This document shows, one piece after another, positions 11,701-26,100 of a stretch of DNA of 64,000 bases. The DNA lies in assembly GCF_964275005.1 (NCBI RefSeq), contig NC_092706.1, positions 25,330,942 to 25,394,941 on the forward strand, written 5' to 3'. Source of the DNA: Diadema setosum. Taxonomy: Eukaryota; Echinodermata; Echinoidea; Diadematoida; Diadematidae. How positions within the stretch are numbered: position 1 is the first letter of the stretch; every line of letters starts with the position of its first letter. Under the pieces are notes generated by a model. The model worked only from the letters and a program-made list of their open reading frames with translations. It was not told the origin of the DNA and ran no database searches. The position numbers were made by a program, and so were the translations under genes.

Positions 11701-14700
11701 ATAAAAGATATAGAATGATAAGAAAGCAAAAGAGAAAAAAGAGGGAGACTGATGATTCCGAGAGAAACAGACACTGGAATTTATTTAAACATTATAGAAA
11801 TCAAGCTAATAATTTGAATAAGAAATTGAAGAAAAAACATTATAATAACGTATTAAATGTATGTAATAATGATATGAGGAAAACTTGGAAAGTATTGAAG
11901 GAATTATTGCCAAACAATAAAAAAGGAAATCAGTTCAGCAATCTTATTGATGGTGAGTTACTGAAGAATGAAAAAGATTTGGCAGATACATTCAATGAAA
12001 TATTCAATGAAGTGTGTAATATAAATGATGATGTAGATATTCATACTGGTGAAATGACTCACTGTTCATATATTGATGATGTAACGCATACATGTTTTAA
12101 ATTTTCTGAAATAGATTCTGAATATGTTAGAAAGGAATTGAAAAATATAGATTCTAGTAAATCCATGGGAACTCTAGGTATGCATCCAAGACTACTGAAA
12201 TTAGCAGCTGACCACATTTGTGAACCACTGTCTGTTCTGTTTAACAAATCTCTCGCCACAGCGATAATACCAGCTGATTTTAAAACTGCTAAAATTGTTC
12301 CTATTTATAAAAGTAAATGTAAAACTGATTTGAATAATTACAGACCAATATCGCTATTGCCTGTTGTAGCCAAGATATTCGAAAAAGCTATCCATAATCA
12401 ATTATATACATATTTCATAGATCACTCATTATTAAATCAATTCCAATCTGGTTTCAGAAAATTCCATTCAACTTCAACAACATTATGTGACATCAACGAA
12501 TACCTATTAGAAAATCGATGTACTGGTTACTGCACTGGAAGTTTATTTTTGGATTTACGAAAAGCCTTTGACCTGGTCCCGCATGATTGTATTATTCATA
12601 AACTTGAAAAATATGGAGTATTTTTCAAAGAACTACAGTGGTTCACAAATTATCTAAACAATAGACAACAGTGTGTTTCTATAAATGGTGTTCTCAGTGA
12701 ATGCCTAACGGTCAAATCTGGAGTACCCCAGGGTTCAGCACTGGGTCCATTGTTGTTTTGTATTTATATAAATGACCTGTGTAATATAGATGTATCATCG
12801 AATGTTAAATTGTCTCTTTATGCAGATGATACAGTGATATTTTGTAGAAATAAGAATATCCAGCTATTACAAGAGGAAATGCAACTACAGCTCGATAAAA
12901 TTTCTCAGTGGATGAAAGTAAACAAGATGATGTTAAATGTAAAGAAGACCAAAGTAATGGTGTTTGGTTCAAGAAAGAAATTGCAAAATTGTAAAATTTC
13001 TGTAATGTTAAATGGTCAGTATATTGAACAGGTAAATGAATTTAAGTATTTAGGAGTTATTCTAGAACCTACTTTAAACTGGTCGAATCATGTTGATAAT
13101 ATTTGCATTAAAATTGCTCGTGCAATTGGAAGTGTACGAAGAGTGAAATGTTTTCTATCACGTAAAACGATTATCAATTTGTATTACTCACTAGTTTTAC
13201 CCCACATAGATTATTGTTCCACCAGCTGGGGTTCATGTTCCAAATCACACATTAAGAAATTACAAATAATGCAAAATAAATATATTCGTATGATTTTTGA
13301 TATAAAGCAACATGAATCTGTATCAATGTATATACCAACACTACATTGGCAAAATATTGCAGACAGGATAAAATACCAGCATTGTCTCATGGTCTTTAAA
13401 ATTTTGAACAGGCTTGCACCGCCTTATATGAATCGCCTGATCACACAGCGACCCGTTTATTATGTAACACGGTATGCTACCAACAGTCCACTGTTTGTTC
13501 CTCAGGTTAACACCGAGTACAAAAAACGTAGCTTTTCTTATTTTGGTCCAATGCTCTTTAATAAGTTACCCCTTCCCGTCCAGACGCTGAGTTCATTGCC
13601 TCTTTTCAAGAAATACTGCCGACCATTGCTACATACTATATGATCTTAGGTTGTGAAGCATGGTAGAAAATAATGTTTGTTTGTTTTTTGCTCATTTGAT
13701 TATACATTGAGTTGAGTTGATATAATCATGTTACCACATGTTATTGTAATACACTGGTACCCCTCTAGTACCATTTGTGAATGTACTTGTAAATACTGTA
13801 TATAATTCGTTTGTTTGTTTGTTTGTTTTTGTGTAGGTCACATACTGTTTGTTTTTACCTGAAAGTTTATGTATGCATTGTATTATCGTATACAGGGCTT
13901 CCTTGAAAAGCAGGTCTGCTGGCTGTCAGCAGAACTGAACGGAATGTCCCTGTTAAAAGATGTTGTGAATAAATAAATAAATAAATAACTTAAAGAAATG
14001 AAAGAACTTAAATTTGCTGGCATGCAAGAACGTATGTTCAATGGAAAAACTCATGTCAAAGCATTATTTTTGCCACTTTTTCCATTTTGTGCATAAAATA
14101 CCTTTCTATTATAAGAGAAATATCAACAAAATTTGTCAAGGCTTATTTGTAGATTAGAAAGCGATAGAAAGAACAATATTTCAATTTGACTGTGTCGTTT
14201 CCCTACGGTCGATTGACGTGCTTTCTCTTTTCGGGCACAAAATCAGACGGAAGAGATTTAGTGAAACTCTTTTTATACGATATTTATACTATGTGGACCT
14301 TTGAAATTTCGGTATTCCAGCAGCTTAATGCTACGATGTTACGTTGTTACAAAAGACAATACTTTGGTGGGGGGGGGGGCGCCAACTTTTCTGATTCCTT
14401 GAGAGCTTGTATATTTTGTGGAAGTTTTGTGGAAAGTTTTGCAAGATTGTTTGTTTGTTTTGAATTTTACAGGTCTTTTGCAAGATTCACCATTATTTTT
14501 TGTAAGAACTGCATTTACCATTCGACGTGGTTTAAAAGTCTTCTGTGTTTCCTCTATTCGTATTATAGTTCTGTGTTACCCAAAAACGTTATTGTTTTGA
14601 TTTTGTAATTGTGACCGTGCACCTCAAAACGAACATAAAGTCGCACACACTGATTTTGCGTGAGAACTGAAAATAAGTGAAATGGGTCAACCTAGCCGAA

Positions 14701-17700
14701 CTTGACCTTTTCATATTTTCTGAAAGAGCGGGTCTTCTTTTACATTATGCTAAAATTTGGTACCATAAAACGGGCAGGAAAGTGTGTTTTTTTAGCAGTT
14801 TATCTCGAACATTTTTGGTAGAATAGTGTGATTAGGTGTGTCTTTAGAATCCCTTTTTCATTTCTGAAAAACCTTGTCCACACTCTTCACTTTCGAACTC
14901 TTATAACTTTTGAAAAGATAGTGCTACTGCTCTGAAAGTTGGCATCAATTATGGACAGAATGTGTTAATGAGGCATGCTTAATTTCAGTTTAATCTGATA
15001 ATCCCTTCATCATTGTTACTCTGGTGGCTTACTTCCTGTTTTTTGTCCCATTCATCGCACAGCCAGCACGGTTTGGTAAAGATTAAGTGCTTGAATAGAC
15101 ACTGTACTTCAGAGCCTCTTTTCTCAGTTCACACTTTTTTCTAAGTTTGTGCTTTCTTTCCAATATTTAGATAGGTTAGGAGAGTCCATTTGATTTGAGT
15201 TATACATCATTTTAAAGCTTAAAGTCTGTTCTTTCAGAATATGGTCTTAACTAAAAATTCATGTCCGGCGACTTTTTGTTTGTTTTGAGGTGCAGGGTCA
15301 CAATTGCTCTCCTGATTCTGATCAATAAAAAAAAGAAAATGATTTATTTCATCACAACTTTTTACTCCGCTTCAGACTCGGAAGTGTAAATCCGGCATGC
15401 TTTCTTTCTAGAAATCACTATAAAATAACTACATACCTAACAGACTTAGGCCGTATGCAGTATTTTACCTTGTGTATGTGTTTTATTTATTTTATTCATT
15501 TATTTCACATCTTTAAAAAGGGTAGCCCGAGTCAGCATTAGCTGGTTTTCATCGGGGCCCTTTAAAACACAACACATAAAACAGTGCAGAATCACAGTTA
15601 CTAACAATATATTTCAAAACATTTAAATACAAATCGAAGGACAAAGCATGATGATACTAGTATGGTAGTTAAAAAACTGAAATACTAAAACGATTCCTAG
15701 GTTAAACGAAGGGGAAAAAAAAACATACATCAAAATTACATTTAAATTAGTACCCCGAATAAATTCAGTTGATAGGGGAGAGCGGGGACATTATTTCAAG
15801 TTCGCCGATTTTCTTCTTATATCTTTTTATAGAAGAGATGATTACATTTCCTTTCGAGCTTGCATGAAGGTTCATATGGCAGGTTACATAAAGAGCTATA
15901 AACTGGGGATGGCACTGTTCTAAATTTTCTGCAGTTAATGAAAAAAGAAAAAAAAACTTATTTTGGGGAAAAGGTTGACCCACCCGATGGGTAAAGTGGG
16001 AAAACGGCAAGGGAGAAATGGGACGGTGTTGGTAAAGTGTGACATCCTATAGAAATGTCGGAAATGTCAAAGTTGGAAGGCATAATGAAACATTGACAAT
16101 GAAAACAGTCAAACATACTTTGAAATGATCTTTATTTCAACAAAACAAGTGTGAACAAAATGTTTGAAAATCTGAACTGTTCTACATGTAATGCTATTAT
16201 GAGGGACAAATGGGACACGCTGTCCCAACTGTCCCTCACATGGCATATACATAAATATGTACGACTGCTCAGTAACCATGCAGGCATTTGTTAAAAACAA
16301 GTTATACCACCGGCTTCAATTGTGCCCTTGAAATCATGAATACAAAGACTACATGTTAATTAACCTGATTTCAAAAAAAAAAAAAAATACCATACTTTGG
16401 GGAAAATTTTCAATACCAATTTTCAATACCAATTTATACATACATACATAGAATCCGAAATTGTTGATGTTGTAAATAATCTTAAAGCCAAAAAAAAGTA
16501 CTGGTTATGATGGAATTTCTAATTATCTTCTGAAATATGTTGTACATGAGATTCTCGCCCATATATTTAATTTGTCATCACTGAACAGTATAGTGCCTAC
16601 TAGGATGAAAATCACTTAAGTTATCCCGATATATAAAAAGGGCCGAGAGGACGAACTGGGAAATTATCGAACAATATCGTTATTAACTTTTTTTCCAAAT
16701 TACTTGAAAAGATTGTGTACACACGTGTATTCCGATTCTTAAATGACTGTAATGTATTAGATGAAAATCAATTTGGATTTCGTAAAAAGCATTCCACAAT
16801 TCAGGCTATTTTACTCATGATAGAGAAAATTATCAAAGCGATCGATGCCAAGTGTCACACAGTAGGTATCTTTCTTGAGGCCTTTGACACAATCAACCAT
16901 GAAATATTATTATACAAATTGCAACACTATGGGATTCGTGGGAGGGCCTTGGAGTGGTTTAGAAGTTACCTTACTGGAAGAACTCAATTTGTTAGTTTGA
17001 ATGGCCATGTGTCCAGCTCACAGCCTATAACTTGTGGGGTACCGCAAGGATCCCTTTTAGGTCCTTTATTGTTTATTCTTTATATGAATGACTTTCGCAG
17101 TTTGTCCTCTTTGCTCTATTTTCTACTTTTTGCCGATGACACCAGCATTTTTTTATTCAAATCGAAACCCTCATGTTTTACTGAATACCATAAATACTGA
17201 ATTAAAATCAGTATCTAAGTGGATTCAGGCTAATAAATTGTCATTGAATTTGACCAAGACAAAATTTATGGTTTTAGCAATATAATCAATATTTTACCGG
17301 GTAAGTTGGTTGTAAACGACGTAGAATTGAACCAGGTGGGATATATAAAATTCCTTGGTCTTTATATTGATTGTAAGTTGACATGGAAAGTTCATGTTGA
17401 TTCTTTGCGTAAATTACTATCAAAAATTGTAGGTGTTATGTATAAGTTAAAACAGTATTTTCCTAAACATGTTCTGCATTCATTGTATTTTACTCATTTT
17501 TTTTTTAATATAGGTTATGGGTTATGGAATCCTGGCATGGGGAAACTGCTGTACAACTAGACTTAATTCTTTATTATTGATACAGAAAAGAGCTATACGG
17601 ATAATTTACTTCGCCACATTTCTCGAACACACTAATGTCTTATTCTTTTCCAGTAGAACACTTAAGATCCAGGATTTATATCATTTCAATATCGGGTCAT

Positions 17701-20700
17701 TTATGTATCAATTAAACTCAGGTGGTCTCCGTGATGTGTTTTCTTCGATGTTTGTCAAAAATACTGAAGTTCATTCTTACCCTACTAGACAAAAAGATTC
17801 TTTTCATCTTTCTCCTGTACGAACCGTATCTGCTTTAAAAACAATAACCACCAGAGGACCTAAATTTTGGAATGAGTTGGATAGAGAAATAATCCAATCT
17901 CAGTCTCTTTATTCATTTAAGCATAAACTTAAACTAGTTTTTTTGAATTCATATCTATAGCTATTCTTCAATCCTCCTCGACATTTTCTGTTCATACTTC
18001 ACATTACTGACATTATCAATTATGTAACATGTGCCTCGCTCGTGATTTCTGTATTATCTCCTGAACTTCCTTTGTACACATTTGGTATCTCTGCTATTGT
18101 ACACTGCATCTGACTTGTACCTCCCTCGGGTGATCACGCAACTCTCAAGAAGTCTGTGCCGCGGACATTGTTTTCTTTGTTTTTTTCTTTTTCTTTTTAC
18201 TTTTTGGCGTTTATATTTCTCCAATTCACAAATTGTCATTCCTTTAATTACATAACCAAGTAAGAAATAATCTCACATCTGCATCTGGGAATCTACACCC
18301 TACAAGCAATGCTTCTATGTAGATTCCTCATATTTCACATGTTTTATTGACTTATAAGCTGTACTTGACAATTCATCCAGGCTTTTGTATTGTGATGTTT
18401 ATGTTTTATGTATTTGTTGAAATGTGGAATATGGAACAATAAAAAACAAGCAAAACAAACAAACAAATACTTAGAATTTGCCAAACTGCATGGCTTTCTT
18501 AGTGTGATGTATGGTTGCTAGGGGCTTATTGTAGATATAAGTCAATCGCTGATTGGTTAAACAGTTTTTGATTCAGAGAACGTGTCCCACTTGACCCGCG
18601 TCCCAACTCACCCCGCAGGCTCTCCCCACCTGCCTACAATGAGAATAGGTTTTAAGAATTGAAAGACATATGCTTACAACAATCCAGCGTACAACGGTAA
18701 CTTCAGATATTGCATATGAAATCACATATGATAATATACATACTCATATTTCATGATAAACCGTTTTATAAAAATGGCGTAAGTACATGGGTTAAACAAA
18801 TCATAATTAGTAGAAACAGAAATGGATAAAATGGAGTTTGCAACAGGTGACATAATTGCTGTAAATATAACAACTTCAAGTAGTATTATTGTTTTCTTGC
18901 AGGAAAGAAAAAGAAATTCTTGCATTTGGTCATTTTTTTACTGGGAAGATTTTTTTTTTTTTTAAGTTGAATTGTGAAATTAATTGGGGAAAAGTGAGCA
19001 ATAACATTTATTACACAAATTAAATCTCTGGTATAATTTATCCTGTGTGGGTATTGACTATTGAGAAGGGGTCCTCCTGGTATGAAAAACATATATGTAT
19101 ATCATAATTTACGTTTAAACAATTCTAAATTAGGGGAACAGCGTGTCTCTATGGGCAGATTATTCTAATCGGATATTGCTGAGCATATTAATGATCGCTT
19201 GTAAAATTCAGTATTACATCTAGGAGGCTCAAGTTTGAGTTGATGTGAATTACGTGTTATTCGATGCGCTACGTCATCGTGCAACATAAATTTGTTTTGT
19301 GTGTGTGTGTGTGGGGGGGGGGGTGCGGGTGTGTGGGGGTGTGTGTGTGTGTGTGTCAAGGAGGGGGATTATCTACAATAATTTGATATACGTGCGCTAT
19401 ATATCGTATAGTCTTTTCCAAACTGTTACAAATAATGTCCTGAAACAAAAGCTTGACAAGCACACAGTTTGAATATCCAACGAAGAACAATAATGGGGGA
19501 AATGTAACAAGATTGATTTGTCACGTTACGCAGCTTATATCAATGCAATATACATGATTATGAGTAAAGGAGTATACAAAATACGAAGATTACGTTCCTG
19601 CAATACCAATTATTGATATCAAGAAAATACGATCTCACATTTTTCTTGAAACATTGACCTTCAATCTATAGTGTCACTTTCAGGAAAGTTCCAGAGACTT
19701 GGATCAGTATGTGAAAGCGTAATTTGAGTTAAGGATATTGTGAGAAGAAGAAAATATGCGTTTCCTTGTTTAATTGTGTATTTTGATATTTCGTTTCATT
19801 CGTACTTGTTATCATTAAGGATTTTCCATTTGATCTTTCAAAAGTAATTTAAAAAGAGTCAATATGCAATAACTATGAATAAAACAAACAAAGAAACAAA
19901 AACATGTATAATTCTTTTTTATTCATGTTCCATATTCCACATTTCATACAAGTTTTATATTCCATTTGATTTGAAGCAAAAATGTTTTTCACACAATGGT
20001 CAGTTTGAACCAATAATGCACAAATGTATAAGGATATTTATAATTGACGTGTAATATGAGGAGCCCACTAAAAAGCAAAGCTTGTAGGATGTGGTTTCCA
20101 AAAATAAAACATAGAGTTTAGTACAGTATAGCAATGTCAGAAGTGACGTAACATGCAAAATACAAAATATCGAGAATATTACAAAGTTTACGGGATGTAC
20201 AAAGTATAATATATAATGTTTATGATTAACTTATAGTGTAAATGCTAAGAAAAGTAGCAAGTTGATCAAACTATTGAAGTCATCCGAGCGAGGCATCATT
20301 TGAATATGCAAAAAAAAAATTTCAAGTGATTACGGCAAAATAATTAAACATAGGATTTTAGAAAATTGGCTTTGAGATTTTTCTTAAAAGAGTTTAAAGA
20401 ACTTGAGTGCAACCGAACCGAATCTAACTCATTCCAGAAAGAAGGGCCGGTCGATGTAATTGTCTTAAAGGGAAGGTAAACCCAAAGAGCAATGTGGATT
20501 GAGTGAAAGCAGCAACATTAGTAGAACACATCAGTGAAAGTTTGAGAAAAATCGGACAATCGATGCAAAAGTTATGAATTTTTAAAGTTTTGGTGTTGGA
20601 ACCGCTCCCTGCAAAAAGTCCGGTGTTAAATAGTGAACACCGAGCTAGTGTTAAATTTTCGGTGCTCATTTATGGTGTTAAATTAACACCCCCGGGTGTC

Positions 20701-23057
20701 ATTTCCAAATTTTAAACTGTTTTTTGAAGAGTTTCTTAGTAACTACACTTCTTGTTGATTTTTAATTTAAACAAGACGATCAAGAATTTTACATTAAAAT
20801 ACTAGATTTTTGAAAAAATGTGAAAATAATTTTACACCAAAGTAACACCAGCTGGTGTGGTCCCTTATTGAAGCTGGACGGGTGTTAAACCATTGATATT
20901 AACACCAACAAGTATCAAATCAACACCATGTGGTGTCATTTTTTAATTAACACCAGTACAGTGTCAAAATAACACCTGGTACAGTGTCAAATTAACACCA
21001 CGAAGTGTCAGGTGAACACTTTTCAACACCATCACAGTGCATTTTTAACACCTGTGGGTGTGGTCCTTTATTGAAGTTTGATCGGTGTTAGATTTAACAC
21101 CCGTGGTGTTAAATCTAACACCCATGTTTTTACAGTGCTGGATGAGGAGACTACTAGAGGATATGACGTATGAGTGGACAACAATACAAAGAAAATATAA
21201 AGGATATTCAACAAAAATTCACTTTTCTAGAATTATGAAAGAGCAGTGGACCAACCGCTTTCAGAAAGCAGGGGGAATAATTGCTACCCTTAACATATGT
21301 CAATATCAAGTTGATGGAATTTGTAATTTTCATGAAAAATTGATTTTTGTAGTATTTTCTTTATATATTCTTGATACTGTAGTCCACTCATACGTCATAA
21401 CCTCTAGTAGTCTCCTCATCCAGCGGTTCCAACACCAAAACTTTAAAAATTCATAACTTTTGCATCGATTGTCCTTCAAACTTTCACTGATGTGTTCTAC
21501 TAATGTTGCTGCTTTCACTCAATCCACATTGTTCTTGGGGTTTATCTTCCCTTTAAGGGTTAAAGCTGTACGGACAGGGGGAAAATGATAGGATTCACTG
21601 TGTCTTGTAGGGTAAGTATGAATATCACTGTTTTTCACAAACATTTTTCACCCTTGAAATTGTGTCAATTTCTAAACAAATTTCGTCTGATATAATTTCA
21701 CCAGATCAATCATCGAACCGTTGGAACGAATTGCCGTCGGAGGACCGTCCGAGCAAACGTCTCTGGAGCATTCGTCGCCGGAGCAAATATCGCCGGAGCA
21801 TTTGTCGCGGAGCAAATGTCGCGGAGCATTTGTCGTATTTTTCGGAGCAATTGTCGTCGGAGCATTTGTCGCAGGAGCATATGTCGTGTGACCTTCTAGG
21901 ACAGATATATGAATCTATACAAATGCTGTGAATAATCATCATACAAAATGTACATCCATTTCTATTGATTCACTGACATTTAAGTTGCTGCTAAAAAAAT
22001 TGCTTAAAAATAATCAAAATTAATGTCTTAAAGATATTCTTGTTACGTAAAGAATAAATTGTCATTGGAAAAAAAATGTATTGTTTCATGATAACCTTTA
22101 TCAAGAAAAACGAAACGAAAGAATGACGTTCATCTGTTTGGCCATTCAGGTTCTTCATATATAATAAGGTATGTTTACTCTAATACACGGAGAATTTGTG
22201 TCTTTAGTTTCAAGATGCTCAATTATACATCGTGTATTTTACTCCACATACGTTCATAAAAAGCTGATGAGAAAATTGAAAGATATTTCTGTAAGTGGCA
22301 GATAAAAACGCGAGAAATTGGCAATTCCTTCTTTATGTTCACTCGCAAACATTCACCATTTTATCGCGACGCACAATGTAACCAAAAAAAAAATGCTTTT
22401 TGAAACAAACATGCCACATTTATCGCGACATACAATGTAACAAACACAAATTGCTTTATGAAAATACTGGCTCTTCGAATCATGACAATCTGCAATGCAT
22501 CTGTAGTACTTCCTTCTTGTTTGAAAATCCTGACATGGTACATGATAGGCTACAGACAAAGTTTGTACAAAATCTGTAATTACATATCATGTTTCATCAA
22601 TATCATTTTTATCTCATGCATGGTATGTACACCTGTCAATGAGCCAGGGTAGTCTGTCGTCAAGGGACAAAGTGAGGCCATTGATCCCACAAACAGATTT
22701 TTGAATATTAACGTCTTGTTCTCGTTCTTTCTATGAAAGACATATAAGCCGTTCTAGTTTGAGATTATTGATCGCTTACGAAAAACAATAAGCATCTAAC
22801 GTGACCATAAACACAGTAGTTGAATTTGACATAGAGTTTGACGCACATCATTTGCTTTATCATTATGCTGATTTTGACAGAAATGGAACAATTCTTTAAT
22901 TTCCTCTGATTTCGCCTCAGAGTGTATACGCGAAAAAGGATTTTGTATGTAAAAGTTTTGCCTTCTTTTGTTAAAGACTTTTGATACGGATGTATAGGCC
23001 TACCCAATGTCGTGGTATAAGGAAACTTAAAAAGTACCTCGTATAATAGTAACACAC

Positions 23058-23112
<55 letters not shown>

Positions 23113-26100
23113 GCCTGTGGTCAACGTATTTCATTCTTCTGGAGACCCAGAGAAAATGCGACAGTGATGATATAAAGTTTCCCAGCCAATTTCCTTGTTT
23201 GTCATTTGTCATATTAGAAGCACTCATTTTCGTCACATTTGCTCAGCTACCAAAAATACCGTCATTCAAAAATCGTTTTTCTTTGTCCAGATATACTAAT
23301 TTTGCAACTGATTTTACAATTACGCATTAAAAATCATTAAATGCGAATATATTATCGCAAGTGATTATTCCACTTTTTCTCCACGTGAGAGTAGTTCTTT
23401 CCGGAGATTCAATTCGCTTTTTGGCAAATAAGTTCGTAGAATTATCATTCAAATTAAATATCTACGATGTGCATTAAAAAGTGCATCACTTGTAATGCGT
23501 TTTAAACTGACTGTTAAAAACGTCTGCATGTCCATGACACATGCTGATGCAAGTAAGGACGTAAAATGAAGCTCACAGATCAGTATACAATCATAATTAA
23601 AACAAAGATATCAAACGATGATTATTAAAACGTTATAATGATCTCTATAAAAAAAATAATGATGTGAATTAGTGATAAAGAGAGCTGTGTGATGACATGA
23701 CGAAATGAGGAATGAGGCATAATTTCGAGTTTTACTATGTCTAGCAAAAGAAAAAACATCGGATGTTTAAATACACAATAATGCTTTTCATTTTGATGAT
23801 GAAAGAGTAAGATTCAATGATTAGCTGGACATAATCACTCTTGCTAAATTTTGAGTATTAAACATGTATTGCGAGATTGAGTGCTAAATTGTGGATTTTT
23901 TTTTTTTTTTTTGCTCAAAAACAAACTTGAAAGTGCTTTTAAGTTGAATGACATCAGTGACTTGAAGTTGGTTCACTCAGTCACCGACCCCTGTAATGCT
24001 TATAAATCTTTCCATATGTGTTCCTTGTATATTGATTATGCATAATGGGAGTCCCTGCAACCCGATTGGCTAAAACATCGCACCACTCACAGCTTTCCAT
24101 ATGCTTTTAGTGGTTATTTTTACACGGCCTTGGCTTGTGATACTGTTAGTGTTAGTGATCTGGTTTATTATAGGAACTCCATGCGCCCCCGCAATGTCAT
24201 ATCTAAATGCATCTAATTATATGGGCAAATGCCCTTGTTTGATAAGCGCGTTTCGTGTGTCACACTGATTTTATTTGTAATATCAGGATATTGTACTGGT
24301 TAGTCTGCGTCTCTCAAACAGGTTGTATTTTTTCTATCCTGTTATTATTTTCAGCATAATAATTCTTTTTTGTCTTTTATCCATTCACTACATCACAACT
24401 GGACCTTTTCGAGCGCTCAAAGCGCACTAGCTATACATTGCGGAAGCCAATCAAAAACTATTAGCATGTCATTCCTAATGTCCGCTCGGATTTCTGTGTT
24501 GTATATATTTCATTGTTATCGTCTCGAAAGCCCTCGGAGACAACCGATTTGTTCTCGTTTACATGTTATGTGTGTTTCATGTTTCTCTTCGTTGTTACTG
24601 GACTTTCTCGTCTACTTTGTACTGCTCTCTTTTCTTCCCTGTTCGACTTCTTCGCAGCGATCCTCTGCTCATTATGATTTTGACAGAATCCATGTTCTTC
24701 GGCTTCTCCAGTGTCTGACCTCACTCTATTGGTTGCTTATTTTCTCGCAGTATGCACTCGTTCCTGTCATTGAGGCTTGATTGGTAATACAAACTTTCAT
24801 AGATATGTTCCACATTTATAATGGCTAATTTCCCGAATGCACCGTTTAGTTCTCTTTCAAATAATGACTTTTTTTTTTAGTTATTTAGGCACATAAGATT
24901 ACATTCAGATCCGGTTCATGGAGTATCTAATTCACGAACAATTTTTTATGACAATGCTGTCGCTGAAAACTTAAATTCATCTGTAAATGAATTGTTCTCT
25001 GATTTTGGTGGAGAGTTAACTGAAAATATGTTGTGTAAATATATTTCTGTGAATCAATGTAAAGACATGTACGATAGTTTTTCTGAGGATACATTTTCTT
25101 TGTTGCATTTAAATATCAGGAGTTTGAATAAGCATTTTGATGAGTTAAAATTATTTTTAGAGACTGATGCAAATCAGGCATTTTCTGTTACTGGTTTAAG
25201 TGAAACCTGGTTAAATTCCAACTCTGAACATTTTTTTCACGATTGACGGCTACAATATGTTTGCTAATAACAGGCCAGACAAGAGTGGTGGAGGTGTTGC
25301 ATTGTACATATCGAATGCTTTCGAGTGTATTGTTCATGATGATATTTCCAGAATGGATAATATTGTTGAACCATTATTTTCAGAAATTTACATCCCAGGA
25401 ATTAGGAATATTGTGGTCGGCATTATGTACAGACCTCCAAACTCCAATATCAAGGATTTTTTAACTTACCTTTCAGATTTGATAAAATCCCCAGTTTTCA
25501 TAAATAAGGATTGTTTCTTCCTCGGCGACATCAATATTGACTTACTCAAGTTGGAAAATGATACTGCCGCACACGAGTTTCTTCAAACATTTTTGTCCTC
25601 TTCTTTTCTTCCGCTTATTTCGAAACCTACGCGTGTCACTGATCACTCTTCTACTCTGATCGACAATATGTTTTGTAATACCCTACCCCTTACTAATTCT
25701 TGTATAATTCTTTCAGATATGACAGACCATTATCCAATTATGACTCATTTTGCGCTTAAAACCTCAGTTAATAATGTTAAATTTGTTTCATCGCCTTTAT
25801 TGAGTCGTAGAGTCTCGTCTGAAAAGTTAGCTAGTCTTGATGCGGTTCTCGAAACTGCTGATTGGTCAAGAGTACTTGAAAATGATGATATTAATTTGTC
25901 TTTTGATTATTTCATGGAAACATTTAATTATCATTTGAATAATGTAATTCCGAAACAAAACAAAAAAATAAACCAGATTATAAAAAGACACCTAGGTTGC
26001 CGTGGATTACAAAATCAATTCTTCGGTCGATTAACAGGAAAAATCGATTGTATTGTAGATACAAATTTGAAAAAAAAAATGAGCGATCAAAACGTAAATA

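Larger units (their letters stand above)
8826..11743 (+). mobile_element. Helitron-like element 2, left part only
   Basis: Begins with A|TCTATATATATAAAAG only about ten bases after the 3' CTAG of element 1. It then follows 860-3765 almost base for base for 2.9 kb. Homology stops at 3766/11744, where LINE sequence begins here. The 3' segment of element 1 (8307-8815) was not found after the LINE, so this copy is truncated or rearranged on its right side. Confidence 0.6.
15775..18627. mobile_element. DNA element with GGGGAGAGC terminal repeats, split by a LINE
   Basis: Left end GGGGAGAGCGGGGACA; the right end reads GGGGAGAGCCTGCGGGG in reverse complement. Internal sequence is rich in repeated GTGGGA/TGGGACA motifs. 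If the LINE at about 16440-18468 is removed, an 0.8-kb non-coding element remains. Family not assigned; target duplication not clear. Confidence 0.45.
19905..21690 (-). mobile_element. LINE 3' fragment on minus strand, interrupted by a foldback MITE
   Basis: Two pieces, 19905-20468 and 21557-about 21690, join across the element at 20469-21552. On the minus strand they encode NSDIHTYPTRHSESYHFPPV and then GPSFWNELDSVRLHSSSLNSF. These align with the LINE at 16440-18468 (HSYPTRQKDSFHLSPV and GPKFWNELD). The 3' UTR also matches: ATGTGGAATATGGAACATGAA against GTGGAATATGGAACAATAAA. Confidence 0.7.

Noticed and set aside
14186-14608. 140-codon open frame on the + strand
   Set aside because: Contains a glycine run made by a poly(G) tract, no recognisable domain, and no counterpart in copy 2.
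24370-24780. 136-codon open frame upstream of the LINE endonuclease
   Set aside because: Lies in the non-coding leader of the LINE; no similarity to a LINE ORF1 motif such as a CCHC or PHD finger could be seen.
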